Shown here: positions 12,429 through 23,943 of the stretch, piece after piece
Layout: each line of letters opens with the position of its first letter
Position numbering within the stretch: position 1 is the first letter of the stretch
From: Ophioderma brevispina
Lineage: Eukaryota > Echinodermata > Ophiuroidea > Amphilepidida > Ophiodermatidae
Direction: 5' to 3'
Assembly (NCBI GenBank): GCA_023653785.1
Contig: JAMKCH010084883.1
Location: 1 to 64,000, forward strand
DNA: 64,000 nt
The notes under the pieces: generated by a model
Seen by the model: the letters and a program-made list of their open reading frames with translations, nothing else
Told to the model about the DNA's origin: nothing
Database searches by the model: none
Made by a program: the position numbers and the translations under genes

Positions 12429-14654
12429 CGTTTGCACGATTCAATATGATCAAAGCAAGATAGAGCTGTTGCAAAAACTTGCTACACAAAAATAAAAATC
12501 CTGAGCGTGACGCGCTGACCATATGAGGTGTGTCAAAGATTTGATCAAAGGTATATGGGGCCCGATTATATTAAAAGGGTGCATTCTTTGAAAATCAGTA
12601 ACTTCTTCTTGTGCAGAATCAATTGCTCTAAAAATTTTTTTTAATTTTTTTTAAAATCTATTCACTAGACTTGGTTAGAAGAAACCGCTCGGACCAAGGC
12701 CCATTATGACATGGTGGCAGATGGTTTGCACTGAGGGTTGGTTTTGGTTTTAGTGCCAAAGTGTGAAAATTGAAGGGAAAAAACATAATTACATTTCGGA
12801 GCAAAAGAAACCGGTTTAATTTTTTAGTGTCCTTTTAGGGTTAAATTTATATAAATTGTAAGTAGATAAGAATTTTTAATAAAATAAAAAAGAACTCTGT
12901 TGTTACAGCCACCCCCATTTTGCTGCAAAATATTGATGTGTGGCCGATTTTGTCCAAAAATCGCCCTTTTCGGGTGACAAAAAATGTTCAACCCCTACTA
13001 ACTTTGGATACTTACAGAGTCTACAATATACATAATTAACTTTATTAATGTTTATATATCAGTTAAAGGTAATAAATTATGGATTCAAGTTTTTGCTTAT
13101 CATCATTTCATAATTTCCCACACAGAACCGTTCTTCAAAATTTGACATGTCAGTGAACAAAGATTATTTCAAAATTTATGCATTTCAAACAAAAATTTTT
13201 CTATGCACATCACATGTCTGGAAAGGTTCTCCAGTGATGATGGACCTGTTATTTTATGCAAGATTTAATAAGCTTTAAATTGCTACCTAACATGCTTCAA
13301 TTCAAATATAGGAATTAAATTCTAAAATACAAAATGTTTCCCCTACCCCTTGTATTTTTCCTACGTGCGTGAAAAAAAAAATATTGTTGTTCGATAAAAT
13401 GGAAGTACGAGAAAAAATACTAAAAGAGCTATGGCTCTTCAATAATCTTAATCGATTAACTTTTTTTCACCCTGTCTAAAAAAATTTGGAAGAAATTTTT
13501 TTTTTATCAATTTGCGGTTCTTCAAATTTTACCTAAAATTTGGCGTTCGATGGTGACCCACAAAAAAACGAAGAGAAAAGGGTTGACATTGTTGAAAAGT
13601 TTAATCGATTATGCGCAAGACTATTCGCCACAATAATATAGTAAATTTTGTCAAAAAGGCACACATTTGAGAATTTTTTTGCATCAAATTAAAGCAAGAT
13701 GCAATTATCAGCAAAATACATAGGGTTTCTATGGGGACTTCGCATTGGAATACCCAAAAATGCGATATCTCGGAACGCAGCCAACATTTTGTTTTTTACT
13801 CAGATTTGGATTCTATACAAAATTTTAACCTTAAAACATGTTTTTTTTTCACGTTAAAGTTGCAAATCGTTCCAATTTTGTGTTTGGTCCCAGTCCGCCA
13901 TTTTTTGATCTTTGTGTTGTTGTGCTGCTGGTGTGTTTCACTATATGAAAGAAATGCATTTGTTGATTGTTTTTTGTGTGTTAGGTTAGGTTGCGTGAGG
14001 TTGTCGGGTTGTGTGGGGTACCCCTGAACGTATCTTTGGAAACTAAGCTTATGGTATGTGTTGGGAGCCATCTGTCGCATTACAGAGATGTAGTCTCACT
14101 TTATGTTATGGTGGTTTTTGGGTGGATTATTTTTTCAAAGTGTGGGCATTGTTTTTGGACTGAGGTGGGTGCAAGGTCAAATTGTTGGTCAAAAATAGGG
14201 TCATAATATTGGGCTAAAAATAGGGCTAAATCGCTATAAAAACGTTGTCAACACGATTATCTTTTGATTGGAGCAAAGTTAGGGTGGTCAATCTCGCCAC
14301 CATAGATGTCACTCAAATAGGCTGCGGATGAGTTCTGAGGAGGATCATGTGGCATTGGTCATCAGGTTCAACAGGGGGTCAAACAATAGGCAAAAATTGG
14401 AGTGTTAATTGCTATAAACCTTATCTGGGTGGTAGGATAGGATGATGAAACTGGTGGGTTGTGGCAAAATTTAGTGCCCGAATAATTTTGAGGTAATTTC
14501 ATAGGGGTACATCTGCGGTCATCCAGGTCAAATCACCTTAACATGTGGTAAGAGGATTGAAAATTGGTGGAGATGTTCTGTGGTAAAATCACAGTACCAA
14601 AAATTTGAAGGGTCATTTCAAGGTCATCGAGGTCATCCAAGGTCAATCACTTAA

Positions 14655-15141
14655 GGGTACACACCACAATTACCCTTTTGGCGGCCACTTCCGGCAAAAA
14701 TTTATCACAGAAATAGTCGTACTTCACGAGGGAAAAAATCTGAGTTATTGATCCTATTGAGCACATTTTTGCATATAATTTGTCTTTTCTCTCTACAAAT
14801 TTTTTGGAAAGTGGTGCTGATATTCATGAAAGAAAAGGTGGTGATTTAAAGCTTATTTTGCTTTTTACGGGCGGATAAACACACACGTGCATTTCCGGGT
14901 TTCGGGCGAAAAAATTTGAGTATCGAAATTACTACCCTCCAAGAAATGCTGCTAAATAATTTCAAAATTTCTACGGAACAAAGTTGTGATCAATTTGGCT
15001 ATGTTATAGAAGAAAGTCTTGCGACAAACTGTGCAACTATCATTTTCTGAAACGCCAGGTAACTCGAGATACAGCTCAAGATTTAGAACATGAATTTCTA
15101 TACAAAGTCTAGGGGAAGGCGTAATAGTGGTGGTGCCACCC
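14655..15141. repeat. TTAA MITE, left copy of the composite (487 bp)
   Basis: It begins GGGTACACACCAC, contains GGCCACTTCCGGCAAAAATT and TCGTACTTCACGAG, and ends GGTGGTGCCACCC directly before TTAA at 15142. It matches 16317-16820 over its whole length with scattered indels. Non-coding. Confidence 0.8.
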
Positions 15142-16316
15142 TTAAGCGCGCAAGCATGGAGCTAGTCTCGTTATACAACCGTTTGGGGTGGGGACGCAAA
15201 TATTTAACAGCTTTTTATGTATTTTATCTATTTTACTATTTTCTAAAACACTCTATAATGTTTAATCAGAACCCAAAATTATTAGGGTTTCTATTCGTAT
15301 TTTGCTCTTTATGGGCAAACAAAAAAAAAAAAAAATCAACTATTTAACTCAAATATGGGAATAAACACGTCCCGTAAACATACTGGTTGTCAAGTGGTAT
15401 GGTAGCAACGGATATTCTCACAAATCGTAGTAGGCTACAGTACATGGCTTTTTAAATCGATTTTTATCCTCTATTTTACCTCGCAATAGTTTGTAATTAC
15501 TAATAGGCAGGTCCTACGATCTTCAAGAATATTGTAATACCACTTCTAATTTTCCTTAAAATCCCGATTTACTACACTTAAGTGAGTCGGGGGGGTGGGG
15601 GTTGATGGGGGGTTCGACAAAGTAGCCAGTTGGTTAACGCGCTTCATTTGCTCAAGGTATAATATGGAAGAGAAAAGTGGAAAACGCGCCGACTTTTTTG
15701 AAAGGCAAATCTCAACAATGGGATGTATAGAGGAATCAGATTTAGCCACGTTGATATAAGTGTTTTACTTTTTAATTGTTCATCGTTGTTTGTCATTCTG
15801 AGCAGATTGTTAGAGAAATTGTAGCACGTAAAAGGGTAGTCATGCACCATGAAAAGTGGCTTAAAATCGGAAGTAAAAATTTTTAAAACGGTCTTTTTGT
15901 ATGGTGTTTTTCTTGCATCTTGCATAACATGGCGGAAACGGCAATTTTCTTAACGTAAACCTATTTAAAATATATACGGTTTTTTAAATTCAAATTAAAA
16001 ATGTTTTTACAACCATCGCACAAGGTAAATTACAAAAATATGATTCTATAAAGTCCACTTAAAGGTGTCGTCGGAACTTTGATAGTCTTTCAGTCTGGTC
16101 AAAAGTCATAGAAAAACCACGCGGTAAACCTCCCTCCCAAACAAAACGGTCAAAAGTGAGTGGTTTGCGTTATGCGTCGGCAATCTTTGAGAAGCCATAT
16201 TCGAAAACTAAAAATGCGAACGAAGGCAGTGAAATTTCGAGATCTCAATTTAACTTTTATGAGCTATCTTTTGACATATAATTATTGAGGGGGGGTCTAA
16301 AAATATTATCGCTTAA

Positions 16317-16820
16317 AGGGAACACCACCACTAATGACCCTTTGGCGTGGGGGCCACTTCCGGCAAAATTTATCACAGCAATAGTCCGTACTTCACGAGA
16401 AAGAAAAATTCTGAGTTATTGATTACATATTTGAGCACATTTTTGCATATAAATTTGGTCTCTACCAATTTTTTTTGAAAGTGTGCATGATATTCATGAA
16501 AGAACAATGTGTTGATTTTTAAGCTTATTGGCTTTTAAATAGACAGGAATATTAACACACACGGGCCATTTTCCCAGGTTTCGGTAGCGCAAATTTTTTG
16601 AGTAGTAGCAAAATTATACCCTCCAAGAAATCGCTAAATATTCAAAATTTAGACGGAAAAGTTGTGATCAATTTGGATATGTTAAGAAGAAGTCTTGCGA
16701 AGGACAAAATGTGCAACTCTCATTTTCTGAAACGCAAGGTACACTCGAGATACAGCTCAAGATTAGAACATGAATTTTCTATACAAAGTCTATGGGAGGC
16801 GTAATAGGGGTGTGCCACCC
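16317..16820. repeat. TTAA MITE, right copy of the composite (504 bp)
   Basis: A direct repeat of 14655-15141. It begins AGGGAACACCACCAC after TTAA and ends GGTGTGCCACCC before TTAA at 16821. The 68-codon frame at 16598 inside it is not conserved in the left copy, so I do not count it as a gene. Confidence 0.8.
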
Positions 16821-17633
16821 TTAACATGTGGTTGGAGGGTGAACACCAATTGGGGTGTGATCAAAATTCCATGCCAAAACTTTTGAAGGTATGTGAAGGT
16901 CAGAGGGGTCAATCAGTCAAATCACTAAACATGTGGTAGGGGAATGACCAAATTGGTGGGTGTGGTCAATTCAACATTCAGTACCAAAAATTTTGAAGGT
17001 CATTTCAAGGTCGAGCGGGGTATCAAGGTCAATCACTTAAACATGCGGTATGAGAGTGAAAATTAGTGAGTGTGGTCATCATTCAGTGCCAATAAAAATT
17101 TGTGGTCTTCACAAAGGGCATGTGGGGTCATTTATTAAGGTCAAATCACTAATGGGTTAGAGGATGATGATGAAAATTGGTGGGGGTGGTAACATTCAGT
17201 GTTGACACTTGGGAAGGTAATTTCAAGGTCATGTGGAGTCATTCCGAGGTCAATCACTAAATACATGGTAGGAGGATGAAACTTGGTGGGCCCTCACAAT
17301 CTTCCCTGAATCTTAAAATTGTTGATCTTGTCTTGGCTACTGAACGGGGTGGGGACCTTTGTGGTTCGAGAACCGCCTTGTACACTTTTGGCAGTAAAAC
17401 CTAGGTCGAATCTGAAACCATGTCATATGAGGTTTCACAGGTTTGGCAAGTGATGTGGGGCGATAAAATGGCATCTTGAAAATCTATAAATTCTTTCTTT
17501 GCCACAATATCAATACTAAATCACCAAATGTGCTCAGAAGAAGAACAGATAAGACAGCGTTCAAGCTTTGACTTACTTAGTGGACACAGTGTGTGAAAAA
17601 AATATTTAGGGGTTGACAAACAGTCAAAAGTCT

Positions 17634-18064
17634 TGATGAATTTAAGGTTTCAAGGGTAATAAAATGTCATATATTTCAGATTTTTGGCACTTCTAAAACA
17701 CCCCATATTTTTCACTGATTTGAAAAAAAAAAAATTAAGTTTTTGCCATTTTTTTTTAGCCAAACTAAAAATGGCCATTTTCGGGTTGACCTTTTGACTG
17801 TTTGGGTAGATTGACAAATTTGATTGCTAATTTCCTGTGAGTGTATAAACATTGAACCACAACCTAGTAGTTGACTACTTCGTTATGCGTAAATCATGTG
17901 ACAGTGGTGGTACATTTTTAAGATTCAAATCATTAATGGGATCAATCTATTTTTTATTTGGAACAAGGGTAGAAAGTCGGCGGTCAGGGGGACATTGATT
18001 TGGGAAAAAATCAATTTCGCCCATTTGTGATTGAAAGCCATAACTCCTCAATGGTTGAGCTATG
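17634..18064. other. Diverged repeat module sequence
   Basis: This AT-rich stretch continues the style of the duplicated unit, with A/T homopolymers and GTGAAAA blocks, but shows no clear one-to-one copy. No coding signal. Confidence 0.35.
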
Positions 18065-18395
18065 GTGATGCTTCTTGTGTCTTTTTGTGCAGTATTCACT
18101 AGCTAAAATAGTGATATAAAATTGACACTAAGTGTGAATGTCTGAAACAAATAAAGTAGTAATATGTTACCCCTACCCCTAACATTGAGGTGGCAGTGAA
18201 AAAAATAAAGGCCCTTCAAGGTGAGGCTTCTTGTGTCTTTTGTTCAGTATTTCAATAAAAACTAAATAGTGATATAAAACCTTGACTAAGTGAATTGAAT
18301 GTACTGGAAAAACTAAAGTCGTATATGTACCCCTAACTAACGTTCGGAGGCCGTGAAAAATGGCAGAAAAAATTTGTGAATTGAAAAAAATAAAG
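18065..18395. repeat. Tandem pair of ~150-170-bp repeats
   Basis: 18065-18210 and 18221-18395 share GGCTTCTTGTGTCTTTTG.., AGTGATATAAAA, CTAAGTGAAT..AATGT, TATGTTACCCCTA and GGCAGTGAAAAA. The last two blocks also occur at about 7060, 7970 and 13340, so this is one more module of the family that builds the tandem duplication. Confidence 0.65.
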
Positions 18396-18419
18396 GCCTT
18401 TTTTTTTTAAAAAAAAAAT

Positions 18420-21400
18420 AAGCCTCACAAACTGGTCTTGGTCTGGCTGGTTTATATGCACAAATTGCCCCGAAAGTGGTGTTGACGTGCAAGTCCTTCT
18501 TGCATGGTCGAACATGTTCTTCAGCAGTAGTAGCTGAAGGAGTGAGTGTCAGGCGCGGATTCAAGCTCAGATGGAGTGAGTTCCACTGAGGGATTGTGCG
18601 AGGATAGAGTGAATACCTATAACAGTCTTTTTGAGTTTGGGGAATCTTGTAATTTAAAGGTGCATTCGTGATTTTCAACACTTTCTGTTTATTAATTTAA
18701 TCACAAGATATCCTTGAGAAAAGGTTATTTTTCCCCCACAAATTTGAGCGGATCCCGATTTGCGGTTTGTGTTATGAGCAAAATTTGATCGTGTTCCCAC
18801 GGTCCCATAGGCTACGGTGCGGTGGTACTTTCTGTCCGTTTACGGACAGAGAAAATACAAAATTGCGAATTTCTACAGGATGCGACCGAATTGTACGTAG
18901 ATTGGGCACACATGGATTATAAGGCTAACGGTTCAGATGATATAAAAAATATCACATCTTTTTAGGTTAAGTCGGGGGACGAGCTGTGGATCACGACATG
19001 CCTCTTTAAGTTGTGCGAAGAACGAGTTGATGGTTTTTACTTGGGTCTTCTGATAGGCAGAGATGAAAATAGTGCTGGGGAGAAGCACGAGTTTCTTTAA
19101 AGAGTGGTAAACAGGCGCTCTTTGGTTATACGACCTCAAGTGTGTTCACCCCTCAAGATCATGTAACATAGCGGTTCCACCACGGTCACACTACTGACAC
19201 TGGAATCATAACAACAAACTAGCAGACGTCGCTGAACTTTTTCCAAGCAATCAATGTACTTCTTTTGATGCTGGAATCCCATATGGAGGTGCCATATCTA
19301 ATTTAGGTCTAACAGGGTTTTGAACAGTGCTTTTGCAGATGTGGAACAATTACAGAAATTTCTTTTTATCAGCCCAAGGTTTTAATGGCACTATTTACTG
19401 TCTGGGGTGATGGGTGGTTTGCCCATGAGAAATCATTAGAGAGTTCTCTCCAAGGTATGGATGTTGTTGAAACCTCCTCAGGAATGAATCACCCCTGTAC
19501 ATGGAATACTGATAGTGGTGGAAGTTTCTCTTGATGTGTATGCGAATGATGAAACATTGGTTTATTTCAAAATGCACATTGCCATGTAGACTCCATTTAC
19601 AAAGTGAGGTTATGTCAGATTGCAGAGTGTTGCAGTCATTATGGATAATATTATTAATTTGCTGGTACAGGATCAGATCATCTGCCCAACAGACGAACAT
19701 CAGATTTGGCCCAAATGAGGAAGATAATTATATATGCAAGGAATAATATACGGTCCCAGGGACAGTTCCTGGCGGAACCCGGAATAACAGGCGAACTTGA
19801 AGATGAGTTCCCACGATGAGGACATTTGGATCTATTTGATAGGAAAGTTCTTAATCCTTTCTTGAGTTATGCCTGAGGCCAGATGAGATGATCAGTTTGA
19901 TGAGCAGGCTGTTATGGGGAAGGACATCAAAAGCCTTTGCTTGAAATCATGCATGCACATGTCCACATGACCACGTTTATTATAAGAAACCTCTGGCAAG
20001 ATCATCGGCAAGGCCAGCCAAACCAACTGTGTTTCACAAGATCTTCCATGTCTGAAAACCGTGTTTGGTCTATCACTGAGAAGGGAGGTGCTTGTCAAAT
20101 GATTTGCATGGATGTCTAACGAGATATGTTCTAGCTGTTTTACAGACGATACCTAGTTAACGACACCGGGCCGATAATTTGATGGAAGGGATCTATCACC
20201 TTTCTTGAATACCGGAGCCACATTGCTTGCCGCCAGTCATCTGGAAACACCGGAGGAAATTGACTTCTGAAAATTTCTGAAGAGAATTGGTGGCAACAGC
20301 GCGGAAATTCTTAAAATTCTAGCCGGAATATTATCTGGCCAGTGGCTGTGGTGAACTTAATGGTTAACCAAAATGTGTTCCACGGCCGTGAGTGCTGATT
20401 TTAATGTCCGGCATATCGGGCGGTGTCATACTTTTATCCAAGTGCGGCAGAGTTTCAGATCTCATTAGTCGAATGACCGAGAAGCAAAATTGGTATGAAA
20501 ACTTCCGCTTTTTTCAGCAGCCCCAGAAACAAGACGACCCATAGATTGAAGAGGGCTACCCCAAAAGCTTCACGGCCGAATAGATGTAACCAAATCGCCA
20601 GAAGGTTTAGTATTGTTTGAATGGTTGGTGTCACAGAGATCACTGATGTAGTTTCCCGTAGTTTCTAAATCCTGTCATCTTCCTCCTTATGTTTTACTTA
20701 TCCAATGTGGGGGCCTGTCAGTATAGTTTACGTTTTTTGTTACATCTCTTCCTCATCCTGTCAGTCATCCAGGAAGTAGTTTTCCATTTTGCAACACTCA
20801 TTTTCGATGGAATATGTGCATCCATAGACTTTTGCACAACATTGGCAAAGTTGGGTCAGATTTCATATGTCACATTGTCAAAATAGTCATCTGTATAAGG
20901 CTAGATGAAAGTGGTCAGATCATGCGGATTCATAGTCAAAGAGTCACCTTTCCCATCACGACGACTTTCGCCGGGTTTATGTGAACAGTTTTGCCTTATT
21001 GCCGATATGTGATAACTGGAACCTCATGGTCACTAAGCCACCAGTCACATGGACGTCTCTTCACAAAGAATTGGTCATTGGTGAAGCATATTGAATGTCA
21101 AGTGTTGTTTCGTCCCACGGGTTGGTTCCAAAACGACCTGTTGAAGGTTATGATCTAGGGCCAAATCCACCAGTAGTTTGCTGGGCGATGGTCCGGGAGT
21201 ACCTCACCCCTGGTATGAATGAATTGAAGTCCAATTAACATCGGGAGTTGAAGTCACCAAGAAGCCAAATGGATGCATGTCTTGGTATCTCTGAAGTGAG
21301 TCATCAAGAAGTCTGAGGTAGGTGGTGGTAGTCATATCTGTCTTCTGAGAGCGATAGAAGGCACCTATGAACATAGGAGCAAGACCTTTCACATGGATGC

Positions 21401-21720
21401 TGATCCATGTCATTCGCAGTCTTGTTGGGCTGAGGTCATCCTCTTGGTAGGCAATCAGTATGTGTTTACAGCAACAAAACTCCCCCTTGAAGAGTCACCA
21501 TGGTGGACGGTTCTTTAAGGAAGCGGGGAAAATTGGGTGGGAAAATCTCACCAGTTGATGTCTGGTTTAAACCACGATTCTGTTCCTACAAAACAACATC
21601 GGATATTATAACTAGCTCTAAGAACTAGATCGTTTGGCACTGATGCTCTGACAGTTCACATTGATAATCTTCAGGGAACGTTCCTTGGTATCGTCTGGCG
21701 AGATTTTGAAGTAGGATTTA
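18420..21720 (-). pseudogene. Decayed non-LTR retrotransposon ORF2 (CR1/L2/Jockey-like): endonuclease + reverse transcriptase
   Basis: Read on the minus strand, 5' to 3' (high to low coordinates), fragments in shifting frames match a LINE ORF2. The APE-type endonuclease begins with INVNCQSISAK (about 21675-21641), then a TESWF-type block (about 21575), then the segment at 21413-21204 with YRSQKTD and PDVNW. The reverse transcriptase shows a GRSCETQL block (about 20040), KAFDVLPHN (about 19940-19910), a V-P-G-T-V block, and WADDLILY (about 19690), which is the catalytic [FY]ADD box with F replaced by W. After RT come LEYATSIWDSS (about 19290) and YPRTIPQWNSL (18606-18574), a typical C-terminal block. 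Frameshifts and stops throughout make it inactive. The ORF is split by a TTAA MITE at 18658-18966. The clade is not resolved. Confidence 0.88.
18658..18966. mobile_element. TTAA MITE inserted in the LINE
   Basis: TTAA lies at 18654-18657 and 18967-18970. Removing this interval and one TTAA joins the LINE reading frame into PDLNYKIPQTQKDCYRYS, a sensible ORF2 C-terminus, which is strong evidence for the boundaries. The left end is AGGTGCATTCGTGATTTTC; the right end matches it only weakly. The centre has a perfect palindrome TCTGTCCGTTTACGGACAGA (18831-18850), also found in similar form at 44378-44391. Confidence 0.8.
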
Positions 21721-22627
21721 GTCTCTGGAAGGGCTAGAGGCTTTCAGAGGTGAACCTTATTTTGTCATCCGATGTAAACTATGAACCAGATTGAGATATT
21801 CATTGGCCAATATCCGACAAAAAGTCAAATTGTCTATGTTTTACTACGATAAGATCAAAACAGCGATGTATGAAAAACTTGGCATGCCAACAATCGCAAC
21901 CATATCCATGAGTATGAAGGATATGATATAGCCAAAAAAACAATTATAATTAATATGTTCATGTCAATTGCAGTGTCGATGGACCAGAATTTTACACAAT
22001 CGCTCACTTACCAAGCATTCCTGTCCCCAATCTTAAACTCGGTGAGGTTAAGGTAAACAATATAAAATTGTTATAGCCAAAGATTCCTCTAGAGCAAAGT
22101 TATATGGGTTGAGCCCTGAGAGTCCCAGTTTTGCAAGGACTTTGATTTTTTTTTTTTGCGACCGATTTTTATTCAAATTTGAGGATTTTCGGGCAGAAAA
22201 ATGCCTGTACAGTGCTATGGGAAAATTATTTCAAGGTAAATTATTATGTATTTCTTTATTTTCAATTCAGTTTCTACACCCAAAATTTCACCGGAAATTG
22301 GTATTTTAAGTAGGATATCTTTCCCTTTTAAAAGTTTTCAACCAAACGTAAGTCACGCTTTGAACGATTTTTTTTTTTTTTTTTTTTTTTCTGTCTTAAC
22401 CAAATTGTTTAAAAGAGGACTTTTACCCAAAAAATTGCAAGGGGGGGGGGCCAATTTAGCATAAAAGTGTGCCTTTTTTACCAAATTTAACTTTTTTTAA
22501 ACCATTAATTGTCTCATTTTTTACTCCCTTTTATTCTTTAAGGGGTTTTGTTCACCACCCCATAACCTTCCCCTGGTTGGGGCCTGTGTGTGATAGAAAC
22601 CATGTGATGAAAAGAGGGCAACATTTA
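21721..22627. other. LINE upstream remnant and unannotated AT-rich sequence
   Basis: The first ~100 bases may still be LINE (ORF2 N-terminus or ORF1/5' UTR). After that I see nothing recognisable, only a poly-T run near 22367-22390 and a poly-G run near 22441. Confidence 0.35.
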
Positions 22628-23440
22628 TTTTTGTGTCACCTGCCTTAAACAAGGGGGAGGGCACGATTTAAGGATATGAAGTTTTATCTTGATAGATGGC
22701 CTTCACTCCAAAACCCACTCTGTAAAGTTCGTGTCCGATATTTCATTATGCGTTTGCTTGTTTCTGTGTTGAGAGCTAATAAAAACGTGATTTTGTAAGC
22801 CCCATAGAGTAATGTGTAAAATTAATATTGGTTACCAAATGGTTGCAGTTTTCGTCATAAACTTTGCCCAAAACCAAATATCCTTTTGCCGTAAGATTTC
22901 ACAGGGTAACTGAGAAAATAGTTGCTTTCTTTCTGATACCAAATGTGACCACTTCCGGAAAAATCTGGGGCTTATAGGGGGGACGGCTATTCAGCGGATC
23001 GGGCATGGAGCCTTTTAAGGCAGGGCTCACTTGTCCACTTGTAGTCTGTTGTATGTTGGTTGTCTGTTGTGAGTAAGGGTTAACATTTGACTGTAATATC
23101 AACATACTGTGATGGATTTGAAAACCAAATTTGGGTCACAGTGCAACAGACATCCCCCATTGTTGCTGATGGTCAAAGGTCACATACAAGGTCAAAGGTT
23201 CTGTGAGGTCAAGTTGTATAAAATAGGCTGGAAAAAAAATGTAAAATTGACTTAATTTGAACCCAAGTTAAGTGCAATTGGAACCAAGCTGGTTTATGGA
23301 GTTTAATGCAATTCCTCATTTGTTTAGAGGGTGGTCATAGGTCACATATCAAGGTCAAAGGTCATTGTGTGTGAGTGCCTATCATTCACTAACCCGCGAC
23401 GGCAGGCGACACAAGCGGCGGTCCGAGGACGAGTATTTTG
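22628..23440 (+). mobile_element. Family X AGGTCA element (HINE-like) carrying a nested MITE
   Basis: The 5' end TTTTTGTGTCACCTGCC continues, after a nested MITE (22649-23014), with CACTTGTCCACTTGTAGTCTG, a TGT-rich stretch, a GGTTAACATTTG block, and then AGGTCAAAGGTCA-type direct repeats at 23160-23215 and 23340-23365. It ends GGCAGGCGACACAAGCGG followed by a GTCCGAGGAC hairpin. The copy at 54546-54957 aligns to it across the interruption. The 3' GGCAGGCGACACA is the reverse complement of the 5' TGTGTCRYCTGCC. Non-coding. Confidence 0.7.
22649..23014. mobile_element. TTAA MITE, family Y, copy 1 (nested)
   Basis: It is flanked by TTAA at 22645-22648 and 23015-23018. The host family X copy at 54546-54957 reads CTGCCTTAAGCC with no insertion, which confirms the site. 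It contains ACGTGATTTTGTAA, TTTCACAGGGTAA, TACCAAATGTGACCACTTCC and ends GGGCATGGAGCCT. Copy 2 is at 26742-27073; more distant relatives are at 36472 and 62175. Confidence 0.8.
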
Positions 23441-23943
23441 TTCCCCGGCAATGTAATTGGAGTTCTGTCCACTATCAAAAAAGCCAGAAAAATCTGGTTG
23501 GGTGTATCTTTGTACATGCATTGTTCTCCCTGTGGCTTATTACTGAACTTGTAGGCCATCACTTCAATCAAGGGTCTAATGGGTTATTTGAAGTACTCTT
23601 ATAACATCATTACAAGTGCATGCACACAGCGTAATGAAATCGAGGAAATGCGCAGATCCTTGTCATCAACTCCCAAGGGTAGTCCATTTGGAACATGATT
23701 GCTAATATAACTGATTGTTTACTAGTTATATTTTGGTTATGGCCCAACACTTATTCAATGTTCTCAGTATCTTGGATTACATATCCTAACAGTTTGTGAC
23801 AAAGTAAAGTGGTAGTTACAGTGCATTGCGGTTTAAGCATGGCGATATGTCAGAACATGGCCGCCCGCTTGTGTATGACTGGTGATCATAATCGATTTGT
23901 TCAGGGACAACAGGAATCTTCTCTTAAGTGTACCTTACGTTAA

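Larger units (their letters stand above)
14655..16820. mobile_element. Composite TTAA-flanked element: two direct MITE copies bracketing 1.17 kb
   Basis: The outer boundaries are TTAA at 14651-14654 and 16821-16824, and the undisrupted target (CACTTAACATGTGG, TTAA at 9246-9249) survives in duplication copy A with matching flanks on both sides. Inside are two direct copies of one ~490-bp MITE (14655-15141 and 16317-16820), each bounded by its own TTAA (inner ones at 15142-15145 and 16313-16316). The outer ends are short inverted matches (GGGTACACACC.. and ..GGTGTGCCACCC). The captured middle (15146-16312) encodes nothing recognisable. The TTAA target fits a piggyBac-type transposase acting in trans. 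An LTR/TRIM reading is disfavoured because the ends are GGG..CCC rather than TG..CA. Confidence 0.8.
13880..17378 (+). mobile_element. AGGTCA-rich HINE-like element, family W, copy B, interrupted
   Basis: This is the copy-B counterpart of 8486-9800. The 5' hairpin is degraded (TTTGGTCCCAGTCCGCCATT). The tandem AGGTCA core runs 14160-14650 and resumes at 16821-17320, split by the TTAA composite element. The 3' end keeps GTGGTTCGAGAACCGCC at about 17358-17375. Confidence 0.55.
10063..17633. repeat. Tandem segmental duplication, copy B (~7.6 kb)
   Basis: This is the second copy of the unit at 4052-10062. It is longer mainly because of a 2.2-kb TTAA-flanked insertion (14655-16820), a 235-bp foldback insertion (12194-12428) and a ~130-bp insertion near 11978-12110. 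It lacks the sequence equivalent to about 6437-7680. Small indels against copy A are very frequent, often in homopolymers, which blurs age estimates because assembly error and decay look alike. Confidence 0.85.

Noticed and set aside
14655..16820. LTR retrotransposon or TRIM with ~490-bp LTRs
   Set aside because: Ends are GGG..CCC not TG..CA, the target duplication is TTAA, inner copies have their own TTAA, and no primer-binding site or polypurine tract is seen.
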